Assembly: GCA_046329235.1 (NCBI GenBank)
Contig: JAXLVA010000001.1
Span: 1,922,001-1,986,000 of the forward strand
Reading direction: 5' to 3'
Source: JALONH01 sp046329235
GTDB taxonomy: Bacteria > Bacteroidota > Bacteroidia > Cytophagales > Cytophagaceae
Length of the DNA: 64,000 nt
This document shows positions 43,435 to 52,121 of this stretch, piece by piece. How positions within the stretch are numbered: position 1 is the first letter of the stretch; each line of letters opens with the position of its first letter. The notes below the pieces were generated by a model. That model was not told the origin of the DNA. It searched no databases and saw only the letters and a list, made by a program, of their open reading frames with translations. The position numbers and the translations under genes were made by a program.

Positions 43435-45264
43435 ATGAAAACCTTCTTACGCATATTACAGTACGCCCGTCCATACGGAAAATACGGAACGCCCTATTTC
43501 ATCTATTCTATCCTTGCTACCATATTTGGCTTAGTAAACTTTGCGTTCATTATGCCGATTTTGGATTTGTTATTTAACTCTACCAAATCGATTGATTCAT
43601 TCACCATGCCGGAACCGGCTTTCAGCATCAATTATTTCAAGGGATTATTGGATTATTTAACAGCAGGATTCATTAAAGATTATGGAAGAAGCAATACGTT
43701 AATAATCATTGCTCTCTTTTTAATTGTAACCAACTTTTTAGCTAATGCATTTCGTTATTTCAGTTTAACTATAAACTCTAAAGTAAGAGCTACTGTAGTT
43801 TATAATATTCGAAAAGCATTATTCGACAAAATTATACAACTAGACATAGGTTATTTTACAAACCAACGCAAAGGCGATTTAATGTCAAGACTTACGAGTG
43901 ACTTACATGAAATTGAAAACTCAGCTATTGGTGCGCTTCAGATGATTTTCAGAGATCCATTCAACTTAACAATTTACTTTGTAGCCTTGTTTTTGATCCA
44001 ATGGAAATTAATGCTGTTCACTTTATTAATACTACCGGTAGCAGGAATTGTGGTTTCCATGATAGGTAAACGATTAAAGAAACAATCAAACGAGAGTCAA
44101 CAATCCATGGGACATATACTTTCTGTGATGGATGAAGCCATTACAGGAATACGAATCATTAAAGGTTTTTTAGGTGAAGCATTTACGTTCAGTCGTTTTG
44201 ACAAATTAAACCACTACTATGCGAAGCTTAACCGATCCATGGGCTACAAAAGAGATTTAGCTTCTCCATTAACTGAATTTTTAGGAGTAACTATTGCTTC
44301 TATCATATTATTCATGGGTGGTAACATGGTATTCAATGGAGAACTAGAAGCCAGTGTATTCTTCTTGTTTATTATTTCTTTCTATCGAATATTAGAACCA
44401 ATTAAAAGTATATCTTCCTCTCTAACTTCTATCCAAAGAGGTATTGCTGCCGGAGATCGAGTATTCGCTATTATTGATGAAGAAATTCAAATTCAAAATG
44501 CACCCCATGCTACCACTTTAAAAAGTTTCAATACTTCTATTGAATACAAAGGAGTTAATTTCAGTTATGGAGACAAACCTATCTTAAAAAACATCCATCT
44601 AACTATTCCTAAAGGACATATCGTAGCTCTAGTAGGACCAAGTGGCGGAGGCAAATCAACTTTAGTAGATCTACTACCCAGATTTCAAGATTCTGGAAAT
44701 GGTCAGATTTTAATAGACGGACAAAGTATCAAAAGTATCGACATCACTTCGCTGAGAAGTTATATTGGAATTGTAACTCAAGAATCGATTTTGTTCAACG
44801 ATACGATATATAACAACATCGCTTTCGGCCAAACGAACATCACCCAAGCAGATGTAGAACGAGCAGCTAAGATTGCTAATGCACATGACTTTATTCTGCA
44901 AACAGAAGAAGGATACCAAACCAATATAGGTGAACGTGGTATGAAATTATCCGGCGGACAACGTCAACGTATTAGTATTGCCAGAGCGGTATTAAAAAAT
45001 CCGGAGATATTAATCTTAGATGAAGCAACATCTGCATTAGATAATGAATCAGAGAAGTTAGTACAGGAGGCCTTGAACAATGTAATGCAAAATAGAACTG
45101 CTATTGTGATTGCTCACCGATTAAGTACTATCCGCCATGCGAATACGATCGTTGTATTAGACAAAGGGGAAATAGTTGAAATGGGATCTCACGAAGAGTT
45201 GATGCATAAACAAGGAGCTTATTTCTTATTACATCAACATGCTGATAAAGGAATAATTGGATAA
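43435..45264 (+). CDS. MsbA-like ABC exporter (ATP-binding/permease fusion)
   Basis: The 609-residue half-transporter has six N-terminal membrane helices (about residues 15-330) and an ATPase domain. Walker A is GPSGGGKST, the signature LSGGQRQR, Walker B ILILDEATSALD and the H-loop AHRLST. Lipid or lipid A flipping at the inner membrane is the most common role. Placed 6 bp after the Wzi-like gene, suggesting one operon. Confidence 0.92.
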   Translation: MKTFLRILQYARPYGKYGTPYFIYSILATIFGLVNFAFIMPILDLLFNSTKSIDSFTMPEPAFSINYFKGLLDYLTAGFIKDYGRSNTLIIIALFLIVTNFLANAFRYFSLTINSKVRATVVYNIRKALFDKIIQLDIGYFTNQRKGDLMSRLTSDLHEIENSAIGALQMIFRDPFNLTIYFVALFLIQWKLMLFTLLILPVAGIVVSMIGKRLKKQSNESQQSMGHILSVMDEAITGIRIIKGFLGEAFTFSRFDKLNHYYAKLNRSMGYKRDLASPLTEFLGVTIASIILFMGGNMVFNGELEASVFFLFIISFYRILEPIKSISSSLTSIQRGIAAGDRVFAIIDEEIQIQNAPHATTLKSFNTSIEYKGVNFSYGDKPILKNIHLTIPKGHIVALVGPSGGGKSTLVDLLPRFQDSGNGQILIDGQSIKSIDITSLRSYIGIVTQESILFNDTIYNNIAFGQTNITQADVERAAKIANAHDFILQTEEGYQTNIGERGMKLSGGQRQRISIARAVLKNPEILILDEATSALDNESEKLVQEALNNVMQNRTAIVIAHRLSTIRHANTIVVLDKGEIVEMGSHEELMHKQGAYFLLHQHADKGIIG

Positions 45265-45292
45265 CTATTTCTAGTAGTTTGACTCTAAAAAA

Positions 45293-45332
45293 GATAGACC
45301 TGCAAGTTTTTTAAAAAACTTGCAGGTCTATC
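45293..45332. terminator. Perfect 40-bp palindrome acting as terminator
   Basis: A 20-bp arm (GATAGACCTGCAAGTTTTTT) is followed by its exact reverse complement. Read either way the helix ends in T-rich sequence. The CCTGCAAG...CTTGCAGG core is a common terminator form in Bacteroidota, from memory. It separates the convergent ABC exporter (+) and DUF1003 (-) genes. Confidence 0.85.
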
Positions 45333-45346
45333 TCTCCAAATAACAA

Positions 45347-46045
45347 CTACTTTTTATTATTCAACTGCTTCAACACATCTTCTAAATAATCAATTTGCAC
45401 TTCTTGAATCTCAAGCAGTTTTCGATTTTGGTGAATGATTAAGTGGTCAATTTTTTCACTTAACAATTTAATTTCTAATTCAGCCTTTAAGTTAATTTTA
45501 TAATCGTGCTCAGCGCGTACTCTATCTTTGGATTCTTGACGGTTCTGACTCATCATAATTATAGGCGCTTGAATGGCAGCCAAACATGAAAGTATCAAGT
45601 TCAATAAAATAAAGGGATATGGATCAAAAGGCTTCGTTGCCAAAACCCAGATATTTATTATCATCCAAATGATTAAAAAAGAGAAAAATGAAATGATAAA
45701 CGTCCAGCTACCTCCAAACTCTGCAATTTTATCAGCTATTCGATCACCTAGGGTTAAAGCACTTTCACTTTCTTCGTCTTCTAAATTGTCAGACAATATA
45801 GAATTATCCTTGATTGCATTTAATACATCTAAATCAATTTGATCCACTTCTCCTTTTTCCTGTGCAACCAAATTGGCTAAGTACTGTCTTCTAAAATAAT
45901 TCAATTCATCTAGTGAAATAAAAGCCTCAGAATTAAATAATGGATAGTCTTTTTTTATTAATTGACCTATTCCTTCACGTATATCCTGACCTTTGACAGC
46001 TTCACCAAACTTAATTTCTTTATTCGATATAACACTTTTTTTCAT
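45347..46045 (-). CDS. DUF1003 membrane protein
   Basis: The 232-residue protein has a soluble N-terminus and two membrane helices (GSWTFIISFFSFLIIWMIIN and PFILLNLILSCLAAIQAPII). The typical DUF1003 tail MMSQNRQESKDRVRAEHDY follows, then a coiled-coil-like KLLSEKIDHLI segment. Function of the family is unknown. Confidence 0.9.
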   Translation of the reverse strand: MKKSVISNKEIKFGEAVKGQDIREGIGQLIKKDYPLFNSEAFISLDELNYFRRQYLANLVAQEKGEVDQIDLDVLNAIKDNSILSDNLEDEESESALTLGDRIADKIAEFGGSWTFIISFFSFLIIWMIINIWVLATKPFDPYPFILLNLILSCLAAIQAPIIMMSQNRQESKDRVRAEHDYKINLKAELEIKLLSEKIDHLIIHQNRKLLEIQEVQIDYLEDVLKQLNNKK

Positions 46046-46082
46046 AACCAGTAGTTTGAGATATAATTCAACCGCAACTAAG

Positions 46083-46709
46083 TTACCTATTTAAATAGAC
46101 CTTCCAATTATTATTTTTATTTGAACATATCATTTGAATTAATGAATCCTGTGACACTCCCCTTTTTTTAGCCATCATTAATTCCTTTTTAGAGGCTTTA
46201 TCCCAGTAAGGGTGATATATCCCATATGGATTCCTTATAAGCGAATCTACTTCAATCTTTTTGATTCCACTTGAAGTGATCATTACTTGAGTTTTTATTT
46301 TAGTATAATTTTCCTCTTTCAAACCGTACACTTCTTTCAATTGTTCTATGGATACATAACCACCTAATAAGTTTCTATACTTCACAATACGTCCGGCTAA
46401 TACCGGGCCTATTCCTTTTACTTCTAAGAATGAAATACTATCCGCTTTATTCAAATCAACTAAAACCTTGGATGAAGTTTTGGGTTCAGAAATGATAGGT
46501 TTCTTATGTTCTATTGTACAAACTTCATTTGTAGTATCCGATGATGCAGCAACAACTACGGTATTAGTAATGGATTCTTTTTTAGAAGGAATGGAGCGAA
46601 AGACAAATTCAGTAGCTAATGGAATAAAAAGTAAACTACATAATAATACATATCCGTTTCGCTCACGATGTGTCCATCCGTGAGTTCCTTTAGCTGGTCG
46701 TACGTTCAT
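46083..46709 (-). CDS. ComEA-like helix-hairpin-helix protein
   Basis: The 208-residue protein has one N-terminal membrane helix (YVLLCSLLFIPLATEFVFR), a linker, and a helix-hairpin-helix DNA-binding pair near residues 95-160: VDLNKADSISFLEVKGIGPV, LAGRIVKYRNLLGGY and VYGLKEENY. That architecture resembles ComEA, the periplasmic DNA receptor in natural transformation; a competence role is inferred only. It precedes the AGCS gene's stop by 6 bp. Confidence 0.82.
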   Translation of the reverse strand: MNVRPAKGTHGWTHRERNGYVLLCSLLFIPLATEFVFRSIPSKKESITNTVVVAASSDTTNEVCTIEHKKPIISEPKTSSKVLVDLNKADSISFLEVKGIGPVLAGRIVKYRNLLGGYVSIEQLKEVYGLKEENYTKIKTQVMITSSGIKKIEVDSLIRNPYGIYHPYWDKASKKELMMAKKRGVSQDSLIQMICSNKNNNWKVYLNR

Positions 46710-46715
46710 AAAAAT

Positions 46716-48167
46716 CTATTTAGTCTTTTTAATCTCTCCTTTATCTATTTTATCTAAAAAAGTAAAAATATCACTTTTAACTTCGCCTGCCATGATATAC
46801 ATACCAATGACATTAAACAAACTCATCGCAAAAATCATGGCGTCTGAAAACTCAATCACTTTCATCATATTTAATGATGATCCGATGACGATAAATAAAC
46901 AAAAGATAAATTTGTATGAGAATTCAGAAACAGCATTTTGCCCAAAAATAAATGTCCATGATTTTAATCCATAATACGACCATGAAATCATAGTAGAGAA
47001 AGCAAATAAGAAAACGGTTATGGATAATAAATAAGGATACCAATATATCATTGTCTGAAAGGCCGCAGAAGTAATGGCAATACCATCTTTACCTGTTAAA
47101 GTATACGCATCGGTTATAATAATTACTAGAGCAGTCATAGTACAAATGATAATGGTATCAATCAAAGGTTCTAACATAGCTACCAAACCTTCTGTAACCG
47201 GCTCTTCTGTTTTCACTGCCGAATGCGCAATAGATGCAGAACCTACACCAGCTTCATTGGAGAAAGAGGCACGTTTAAATCCAGTAATTAATGCACCCAA
47301 CACACCACCATAAATGGCATCTGTGTGAAAGGCGTGTTCAAAAATCAACATGACTGTATCCGGAATTTTATACCACAATTTTAATAGGATAAATAAACAA
47401 CTCAATAAATAGATTCCACACATGACCGGAACTATCTTTTCTGTGATGGCAGCAATGGATTTAATACCACCAATGATAACCATACCTACTAATAAACTCA
47501 ATAATAAACCTACTATCCATAAGTTACCCGCGAGGAAACTATCGGCTCCACCGGTAATCACTATTATTTGTGCTGTTGCTTGATTACTCTGATACATATT
47601 TCCCCCACCAAAAGAACCACCTATACACATGATGGCAAAAAGAATGGCTACCACTTTCCCAACTTGTTCCCATCCTCGTGTTTTAAATCCACGATAGATG
47701 TAATACATAGGACCACCTGAAACAGATCCATCTCTAAAGTGTGCTCTATATTTAACACCTAAAGTACACTCCACCATTTTGGTCATCATTCCTAGAAATC
47801 CGGCAACAATCATCCAAAATGTAGCACCCGGGCCACCTAATGTAATTGCTACAGCTACACCGGCTATGTTTCCTAAACCCACTGTACCGGAAACGGCAGT
47901 AGCTAATGCTTGAAAATGACTTACTTCACCTTTACTATCCGGATTATCATATTTCCCTCGAACAATATCTAAAGCCAAACCTAACTTTCGAACGTTTAAT
48001 GCTTTTAAATAAATAAAGAAAAATATTCCGGCAGCAATTAACCACAATACAATTAATGGAACTTTAACTTGTTGAATTTCGATGGAGTAAAAAATAATTT
48101 CACTGACAAAATCGGACACCGGACCAATAAACTGATTTATTGCTTCATCTAAAGAATTAGGATTCAT
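46716..48167 (-). CDS. Alanine/glycine:cation symporter (AGCS) family protein
   Basis: The 483-residue protein has about eleven membrane segments and AGCS signatures: GLALDIVRGKYD, TAVSGTVGLGNIAGVAVAIT, GGPGATFWMIVAGFLGM and KRASFSNEAGVGSASIAHSA. It takes up alanine or glycine with Na+ or H+. It is preceded by a terminator-like hairpin only 12 bp before the ATG, suggesting attenuation. Confidence 0.93.
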   Translation of the reverse strand: MNPNSLDEAINQFIGPVSDFVSEIIFYSIEIQQVKVPLIVLWLIAAGIFFFIYLKALNVRKLGLALDIVRGKYDNPDSKGEVSHFQALATAVSGTVGLGNIAGVAVAITLGGPGATFWMIVAGFLGMMTKMVECTLGVKYRAHFRDGSVSGGPMYYIYRGFKTRGWEQVGKVVAILFAIMCIGGSFGGGNMYQSNQATAQIIVITGGADSFLAGNLWIVGLLLSLLVGMVIIGGIKSIAAITEKIVPVMCGIYLLSCLFILLKLWYKIPDTVMLIFEHAFHTDAIYGGVLGALITGFKRASFSNEAGVGSASIAHSAVKTEEPVTEGLVAMLEPLIDTIIICTMTALVIIITDAYTLTGKDGIAITSAAFQTMIYWYPYLLSITVFLFAFSTMISWSYYGLKSWTFIFGQNAVSEFSYKFIFCLFIVIGSSLNMMKVIEFSDAMIFAMSLFNVIGMYIMAGEVKSDIFTFLDKIDKGEIKKTK

Positions 48168-48178
48168 TGTATAAAGAT

Positions 48179-48206
48179 AAAAAAAAAGGCCTCTCTATCG
48201 AGAGGC
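48179..48206 (-). terminator. Terminator-like hairpin in the AGCS leader
   Basis: On the minus strand GCCTCTC-GATA-GAGAGGC (48206 to 48189) is followed by CTTTTTTTTT, and the AGCS start codon comes 11 bp later. It lies on the sense strand of the gene, upstream of it, so it may end a leader RNA or attenuate transcription. Confidence 0.8.
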
Positions 48207-48310
48207 ACTTAACCCTTTTATCAACTTATTTACCAACTAAACGAACAAAAGTTGGCTTATAAGATTTAAACGTATGAATCTGGGAAAAGATTGCAATTCC
48301 CTGATTTTCT
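48207..48310 (-). promoter_or_regulatory. AGCS leader region (about 130 nt including terminator), possible attenuator RNA
   Basis: Between the predicted promoter and terminator there are no ATG codons. A CCAAC...GTTGG hairpin (48234-48256 on the forward strand) is the other clear fold. No known riboswitch consensus, such as the glycine or SAM type, was recognised. Confidence 0.45.
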
Positions 48311-48314
48311 TACA

Positions 48315-48345
48315 CAAAGTTGCACGATAAATTTTAATGTTCAAA
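48315..48345 (-). promoter_or_regulatory. Predicted promoter of the AGCS leader
   Basis: Minus strand: TTTG (48345-48342) - 19 bp - CAACTTTG (48322-48315), a 7/8 match to TAnnTTTG with optimal spacing. Confidence 0.65.
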
Positions 48346-48432
48346 ATAAAAATCATTACAATTATCTATAAATGAGAATATTACAATATAACAAACAGAA
48401 AACATAGGTTAAAAATCATACATGATATTTCA

Positions 48433-48469
48433 AAAAAAGACCCACTTTTATAAAAAGTGGGTCTTTTTT
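48433..48469. terminator. Bidirectional terminator after the RmlD-like gene
   Basis: A 17-bp perfect stem (AAAAAAGACCCACTTTT / AAAAGTGGGTCTTTTTT) with a 3-nt loop. It likely ends the minus-strand operon that starts with the sugar-nucleotide transferase at 53.3 kb. Confidence 0.88.
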
Positions 48470-48498
48470 AATGGGGTGATGACAAAAAAGTGGGTAGT

Positions 48499-49419
48499 TT
48501 AAAACTTAACCCCTTCATTTACTAAGTCTAATTGTTTTTTTACTAATTCTAACCCTTCTCTTAAAGAATGTGGTTTATATCCAATAGTTTTTTTCGCCTT
48601 ATCTATAACAAAACCAGTTTTAGGAGGTCTTTGTGCCGGTTGTGTAAAGTTGGAGGAGTCTGCTCGCTGCATAGACTCAATGGATAATCCCCATACCTCT
48701 GCTACTTGAACCGCCAAATCGTATGGACTTATCATTTCTTCTCCAGAAATATTGAAAATGCCTTCTGCCTTATGTTTTACTAACAACCAACAGCCCATAG
48801 CTAAATCTTCCGCTAACGTAGGTGTGCGCCATTGATCATCGACTACCTTAATCGCTTTGCCTTGTTGTAGATTGTTTTTGGCCCAAAGTACAATGTTACT
48901 TCTACTCATATCGCTCACTACACCATACACCAATACGGTTCTAGCAATCGACCATTTCAAGGAAGAAGCTTCTACCACTTTTTCGGCTTCCCATTTCGAT
49001 TCACCGTAATAGTTTACCGGCTTCGGAATTTCTTCCTCCGTTAACGGCCCTTTCGTTCCATCGAAAATAAAATCCGTAGAAACATGTACTAAGTAACTGT
49101 TATATTTTTCACAAGCAGTTACAATGTGTTTCGTAGCCTCTACATTTTGTAACCAACAAGCTTCTTTGTTCAACTCACATTCGTCTACATTTGTCATAGC
49201 TGCACCATGTACTACGGCATCCGGACGATAGGTTTCAAACACCGACATCACTTCATTTGCCGAAGTAATATCCATGGTAGCATAAGTATAACCGGTTTTA
49301 ACTGGAATACGATTTCCACCTTTACCTGTGGCAATCACTTCTACACCGTCTTGTTTCAACAAAAGCATTACTAACTTTTGTCCTAACAAACCATTACTTC
49401 CGGTAACTAAAACTTTCAT
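48499..49419 (-). CDS. RmlD-like sugar-nucleotide reductase (SDR)
   Basis: The 306-residue protein is a Rossmann enzyme with GSNGLLGQKL at the N-terminus. It matches the RmlD (dTDP-4-dehydrorhamnose reductase) family (HGAAMTNVDECELNKEACW, HVSTDFIFDGTKGPLTEEE) and has the YxxxK catalytic motif in YYGESK. It is distal in an operon with unrelated housekeeping genes, so the exact substrate is uncertain. Confidence 0.83.
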   Translation of the reverse strand: MKVLVTGSNGLLGQKLVMLLLKQDGVEVIATGKGGNRIPVKTGYTYATMDITSANEVMSVFETYRPDAVVHGAAMTNVDECELNKEACWLQNVEATKHIVTACEKYNSYLVHVSTDFIFDGTKGPLTEEEIPKPVNYYGESKWEAEKVVEASSLKWSIARTVLVYGVVSDMSRSNIVLWAKNNLQQGKAIKVVDDQWRTPTLAEDLAMGCWLLVKHKAEGIFNISGEEMISPYDLAVQVAEVWGLSIESMQRADSSNFTQPAQRPPKTGFVIDKAKKTIGYKPHSLREGLELVKKQLDLVNEGVKF

Positions 49420-49427
49420 TGCATTAA

Positions 49428-50069
49428 TTATTTAATATCGTAAAACCACGCACAATCGTACGTCTTGATAATCTTAGCAGTTTTCATTTTTACCACTTTC
49501 ACTTGCATTACTACATTTTCCAATGGTCTGTCAATAGCGTCTGTTGATACTGCTGAAATTTTATCAATAACAGTCATACCCTGCACTACATGACCAAACA
49601 CTGTGTAGCTACCATCTAAGAAGTGTGCTCCTTTTTGATCATTCACAATATAAAACTGACTTCCGCTACTTTCTTTAGCTGGGTTCACTTGATCACCCAT
49701 ACGAGCTGCAGCTAAGGCTCCTTTATCATGTTTTAACTCCGGTCTAAATTCAGCAGGAATAGTATAGCCCGGACCACCTTGCCCATCATTTCTGGGAATG
49801 CTATCCTTCGAATTAGGATCTCCACCTTGAATCATAAAGTTTTTTATGATGCGGTGAAATGTAGTGCCGTTATAAAAACCTTCTTGTGATAACTTAATAA
49901 AGTTCGCTTTATGCTTAGGAGTTTGTTCGTGTAACAACAAAACCATATCACCAAACTTAGTAGTAATCGTTACTACGTAATCCTCTTTCAACGCCGGCTT
50001 AGGTGCACTTGCCGAAGTAAAGAATACAATAGTAAATGCAATAGTAATGTACTTGATAAACGATTTCAT
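49428..50069 (-). CDS. Cyclophilin-type peptidyl-prolyl isomerase (exported)
   Basis: The 213-residue protein has a signal peptide (IKYITIAFTIVFFTSASA) and the cyclophilin core: FHRIIKNFMIQGGDPN, GPGYTIPAEF, SSGSQFYIVNDQKGAHFLDG and YTVFGHVVQGMTVIDKIS. It should help fold periplasmic or outer-membrane proteins. Spacing to neighbours is 5 and 8 bp. Confidence 0.92.
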   Translation of the reverse strand: MKSFIKYITIAFTIVFFTSASAPKPALKEDYVVTITTKFGDMVLLLHEQTPKHKANFIKLSQEGFYNGTTFHRIIKNFMIQGGDPNSKDSIPRNDGQGGPGYTIPAEFRPELKHDKGALAAARMGDQVNPAKESSGSQFYIVNDQKGAHFLDGSYTVFGHVVQGMTVIDKISAVSTDAIDRPLENVVMQVKVVKMKTAKIIKTYDCAWFYDIK

Positions 50070-50074
50070 TGAAT

Positions 50075-50995
50075 CTATGATTTTGACTGTTTAATTTCTT
50101 TTAAAATAGCTTCGCCACCAGATTGAAGAATATCTTCTGCTAAGGTCCTTCCGGCTAACACTTCCATATCTTTTTCAAAACGAATTGTATTCTTCACTAA
50201 AGTTTTTCCATCAAGGCTAATCACCCCACCTGTTAAACTCATATTTTTACCATTGCCTTTGCATAACCCGAATACAGGAACACTGCATCCACCTTCCATC
50301 TTTTTCAAGAATGTTCTTTCCGCGATGATACAACGCTCTGTCGCATCATGATTTAATGCATTACGAATCAGTTCTTTTTTATCAGCCGCTAACGATTCGG
50401 ATGCTTCAATAGCTAATGTTCCTTGCCCTACAGCCGGAGTCATTTTATCTACCGAGTACTGATGCACTATCATATCATCATATCCCATACGATGCACACC
50501 TGCATAAGCTAGTAATAATGCATCACAAGCACCTTCGTCCATTTTGCGAATACGTGTTTGTAAGTTCCCACGCATCTCTACAAACTTCACCTGCGGATAA
50601 AAATGAGCTAACATAGCTCTACGACGGGTAGAAGATGTGCCTACAACAAACTTTTTATTGATATCAATGTTATCTTTTCGACTTACTAATACATCATTCA
50701 CCGTTTCGCGTTCGGTGATAGCTATCAGATACAAACCTTCTTTTAATTCTGTTTGTACATCTTTGGCACTATGAACGGCTATATCTACTAGTCCTTGCTC
50801 TAATTGAATCTCTAACTCCTCCGTAAATAAACCTTTAGAACCGATAGCGGACAATGAACGATCTAATATTTGATCACCTTTGGTATCTATGATTACAATT
50901 TCAGTAGTAGCTCCTGTGCGTTGAAGCACATCCGCTACATACTCAGCTTGCCACAAAGCTAACTTGCTTCCACGAGTACCTATTTTAATATGCAT
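50075..50995 (-). CDS. hemC: Hydroxymethylbilane synthase
   Basis: This 306-residue enzyme of haem synthesis assembles four porphobilinogens. It shows IGTRGSKLALWQAEYVADVL, VGTSSTRRRAML, MRGNLQTRIRKMDEG and the dipyrromethane-carrying Cys in GGCSVPVFGLCKG. Its ATG shares a base with the holB stop. Confidence 0.96.
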   Translation of the reverse strand: MHIKIGTRGSKLALWQAEYVADVLQRTGATTEIVIIDTKGDQILDRSLSAIGSKGLFTEELEIQLEQGLVDIAVHSAKDVQTELKEGLYLIAITERETVNDVLVSRKDNIDINKKFVVGTSSTRRRAMLAHFYPQVKFVEMRGNLQTRIRKMDEGACDALLLAYAGVHRMGYDDMIVHQYSVDKMTPAVGQGTLAIEASESLAADKKELIRNALNHDATERCIIAERTFLKKMEGGCSVPVFGLCKGNGKNMSLTGGVISLDGKTLVKNTIRFEKDMEVLAGRTLAEDILQSGGEAILKEIKQSKS

Positions 50996-52119
50996 TATAT
51001 AATGTTTTTAAATATTTTAAATAAAATGAACGAGGTATCTAAGAAGACTAACTTCGAATTAATATTTCGTTCTACTTGAGCATAAGCATCGTTTAATGCT
51101 TTATTCATTTTGTCTACTTTATTAAAATCGACTATCAAGCTCATTTTCGCAATCAAATCATTTTCGGAAGTATCAATACGAATTAAATCACCTCCTACTT
51201 CTTTATACATCAAACTATCACGGAAGATACTTAGAGCAAATTGCAATAAGGACTTTTGATTTTCACGCGCATAAGCACTGAACGTTTCAGACCATTGAAT
51301 AATCTCAGGAATATTACCGGTATAACAAACGCGTAACCACTGCTTCACTTTCTCTTCGTAGTCTTGCTCTTCGTCCTGCAACAAGCGTAAAGCTTCTACA
51401 ATACTTCCATCAGCTAAATAAGAGATTTTGGACGCATCACTTTCACTAAGCCCTTTCTGGGAAACAAGGAAGTTATTTAATTCTTCATCCGTAAACGGAC
51501 GAACATTCACACGTTGTGTTCTGGAGATAATCGTAGATAATAATCGATCTGATTGTTCTGCTACTAATAAGAAAATAGTTTTCGCCGGTGGTTCTTCCAA
51601 GGACTTAAGCATGGCATTAGCGCCTTCCGTTCCCATTAATTCAGGCAACCAAATAAGTACCACTTTATAATCCGCTTCATATGCTTTCAATGAAATCTTC
51701 TTAATGGCTGTCCTACTTTCCTCTACTTTTATATTCAACTGTTTATTTTCAACATCCAGTTTTTCCAACCAATCGTTAAAAGAAATAAAGGTACGGTCTG
51801 TGACTAATTCTCTAAAAGACGGCATTAGCAAATCACAGGTGGCATCTTTAACAGAATCCGTATTGGCTACCGGAAATAGAAAATGCAAGTCCGGGTGAAT
51901 TAGTTTTTTGTATTTGATACAAGAAGCACATCTGCCGCAAGCATCTTGGTCTTCTTTGTCTTCGCAATTGATATAAGTTGCGTAGGCTAATGCTAAATTA
52001 AACGCACCGGAACCCTTCATACCGGCAAACAACTGAGCATGTGCTACGTGGTTGTTTTTTACTGATTGTATCAGTGTATGTTTTATTTCATCCAAACCGG
52101 GAATTTCCGCAAACAACAT
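50995..52119 (-). CDS. holB: DNA polymerase III clamp-loader subunit delta'
   Basis: The 374-residue AAA+ type protein begins with FAEIPGLDEIKHTLIQSVKN. It has a zinc-binding Cys set (INCEDKEDQDACGRCASC), the sensor region LLVAEQSDRLLSTIISRTQ and a Walker-B-like segment. It lacks a strict P-loop GKT (GSGAFN replaces it), as delta' subunits often do. In the same operon as hemC. Confidence 0.88.
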   Translation of the reverse strand: MLFAEIPGLDEIKHTLIQSVKNNHVAHAQLFAGMKGSGAFNLALAYATYINCEDKEDQDACGRCASCIKYKKLIHPDLHFLFPVANTDSVKDATCDLLMPSFRELVTDRTFISFNDWLEKLDVENKQLNIKVEESRTAIKKISLKAYEADYKVVLIWLPELMGTEGANAMLKSLEEPPAKTIFLLVAEQSDRLLSTIISRTQRVNVRPFTDEELNNFLVSQKGLSESDASKISYLADGSIVEALRLLQDEEQDYEEKVKQWLRVCYTGNIPEIIQWSETFSAYARENQKSLLQFALSIFRDSLMYKEVGGDLIRIDTSENDLIAKMSLIVDFNKVDKMNKALNDAYAQVERNINSKLVFLDTSFILFKIFKNII

Positions 52120-52121
52120 AA

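Noticed and set aside
48207..48310. Glycine riboswitch upstream of the AGCS gene
   Set aside because: The conserved glycine aptamer motifs were not found by eye; only a promoter, a small hairpin and a terminator are visible.
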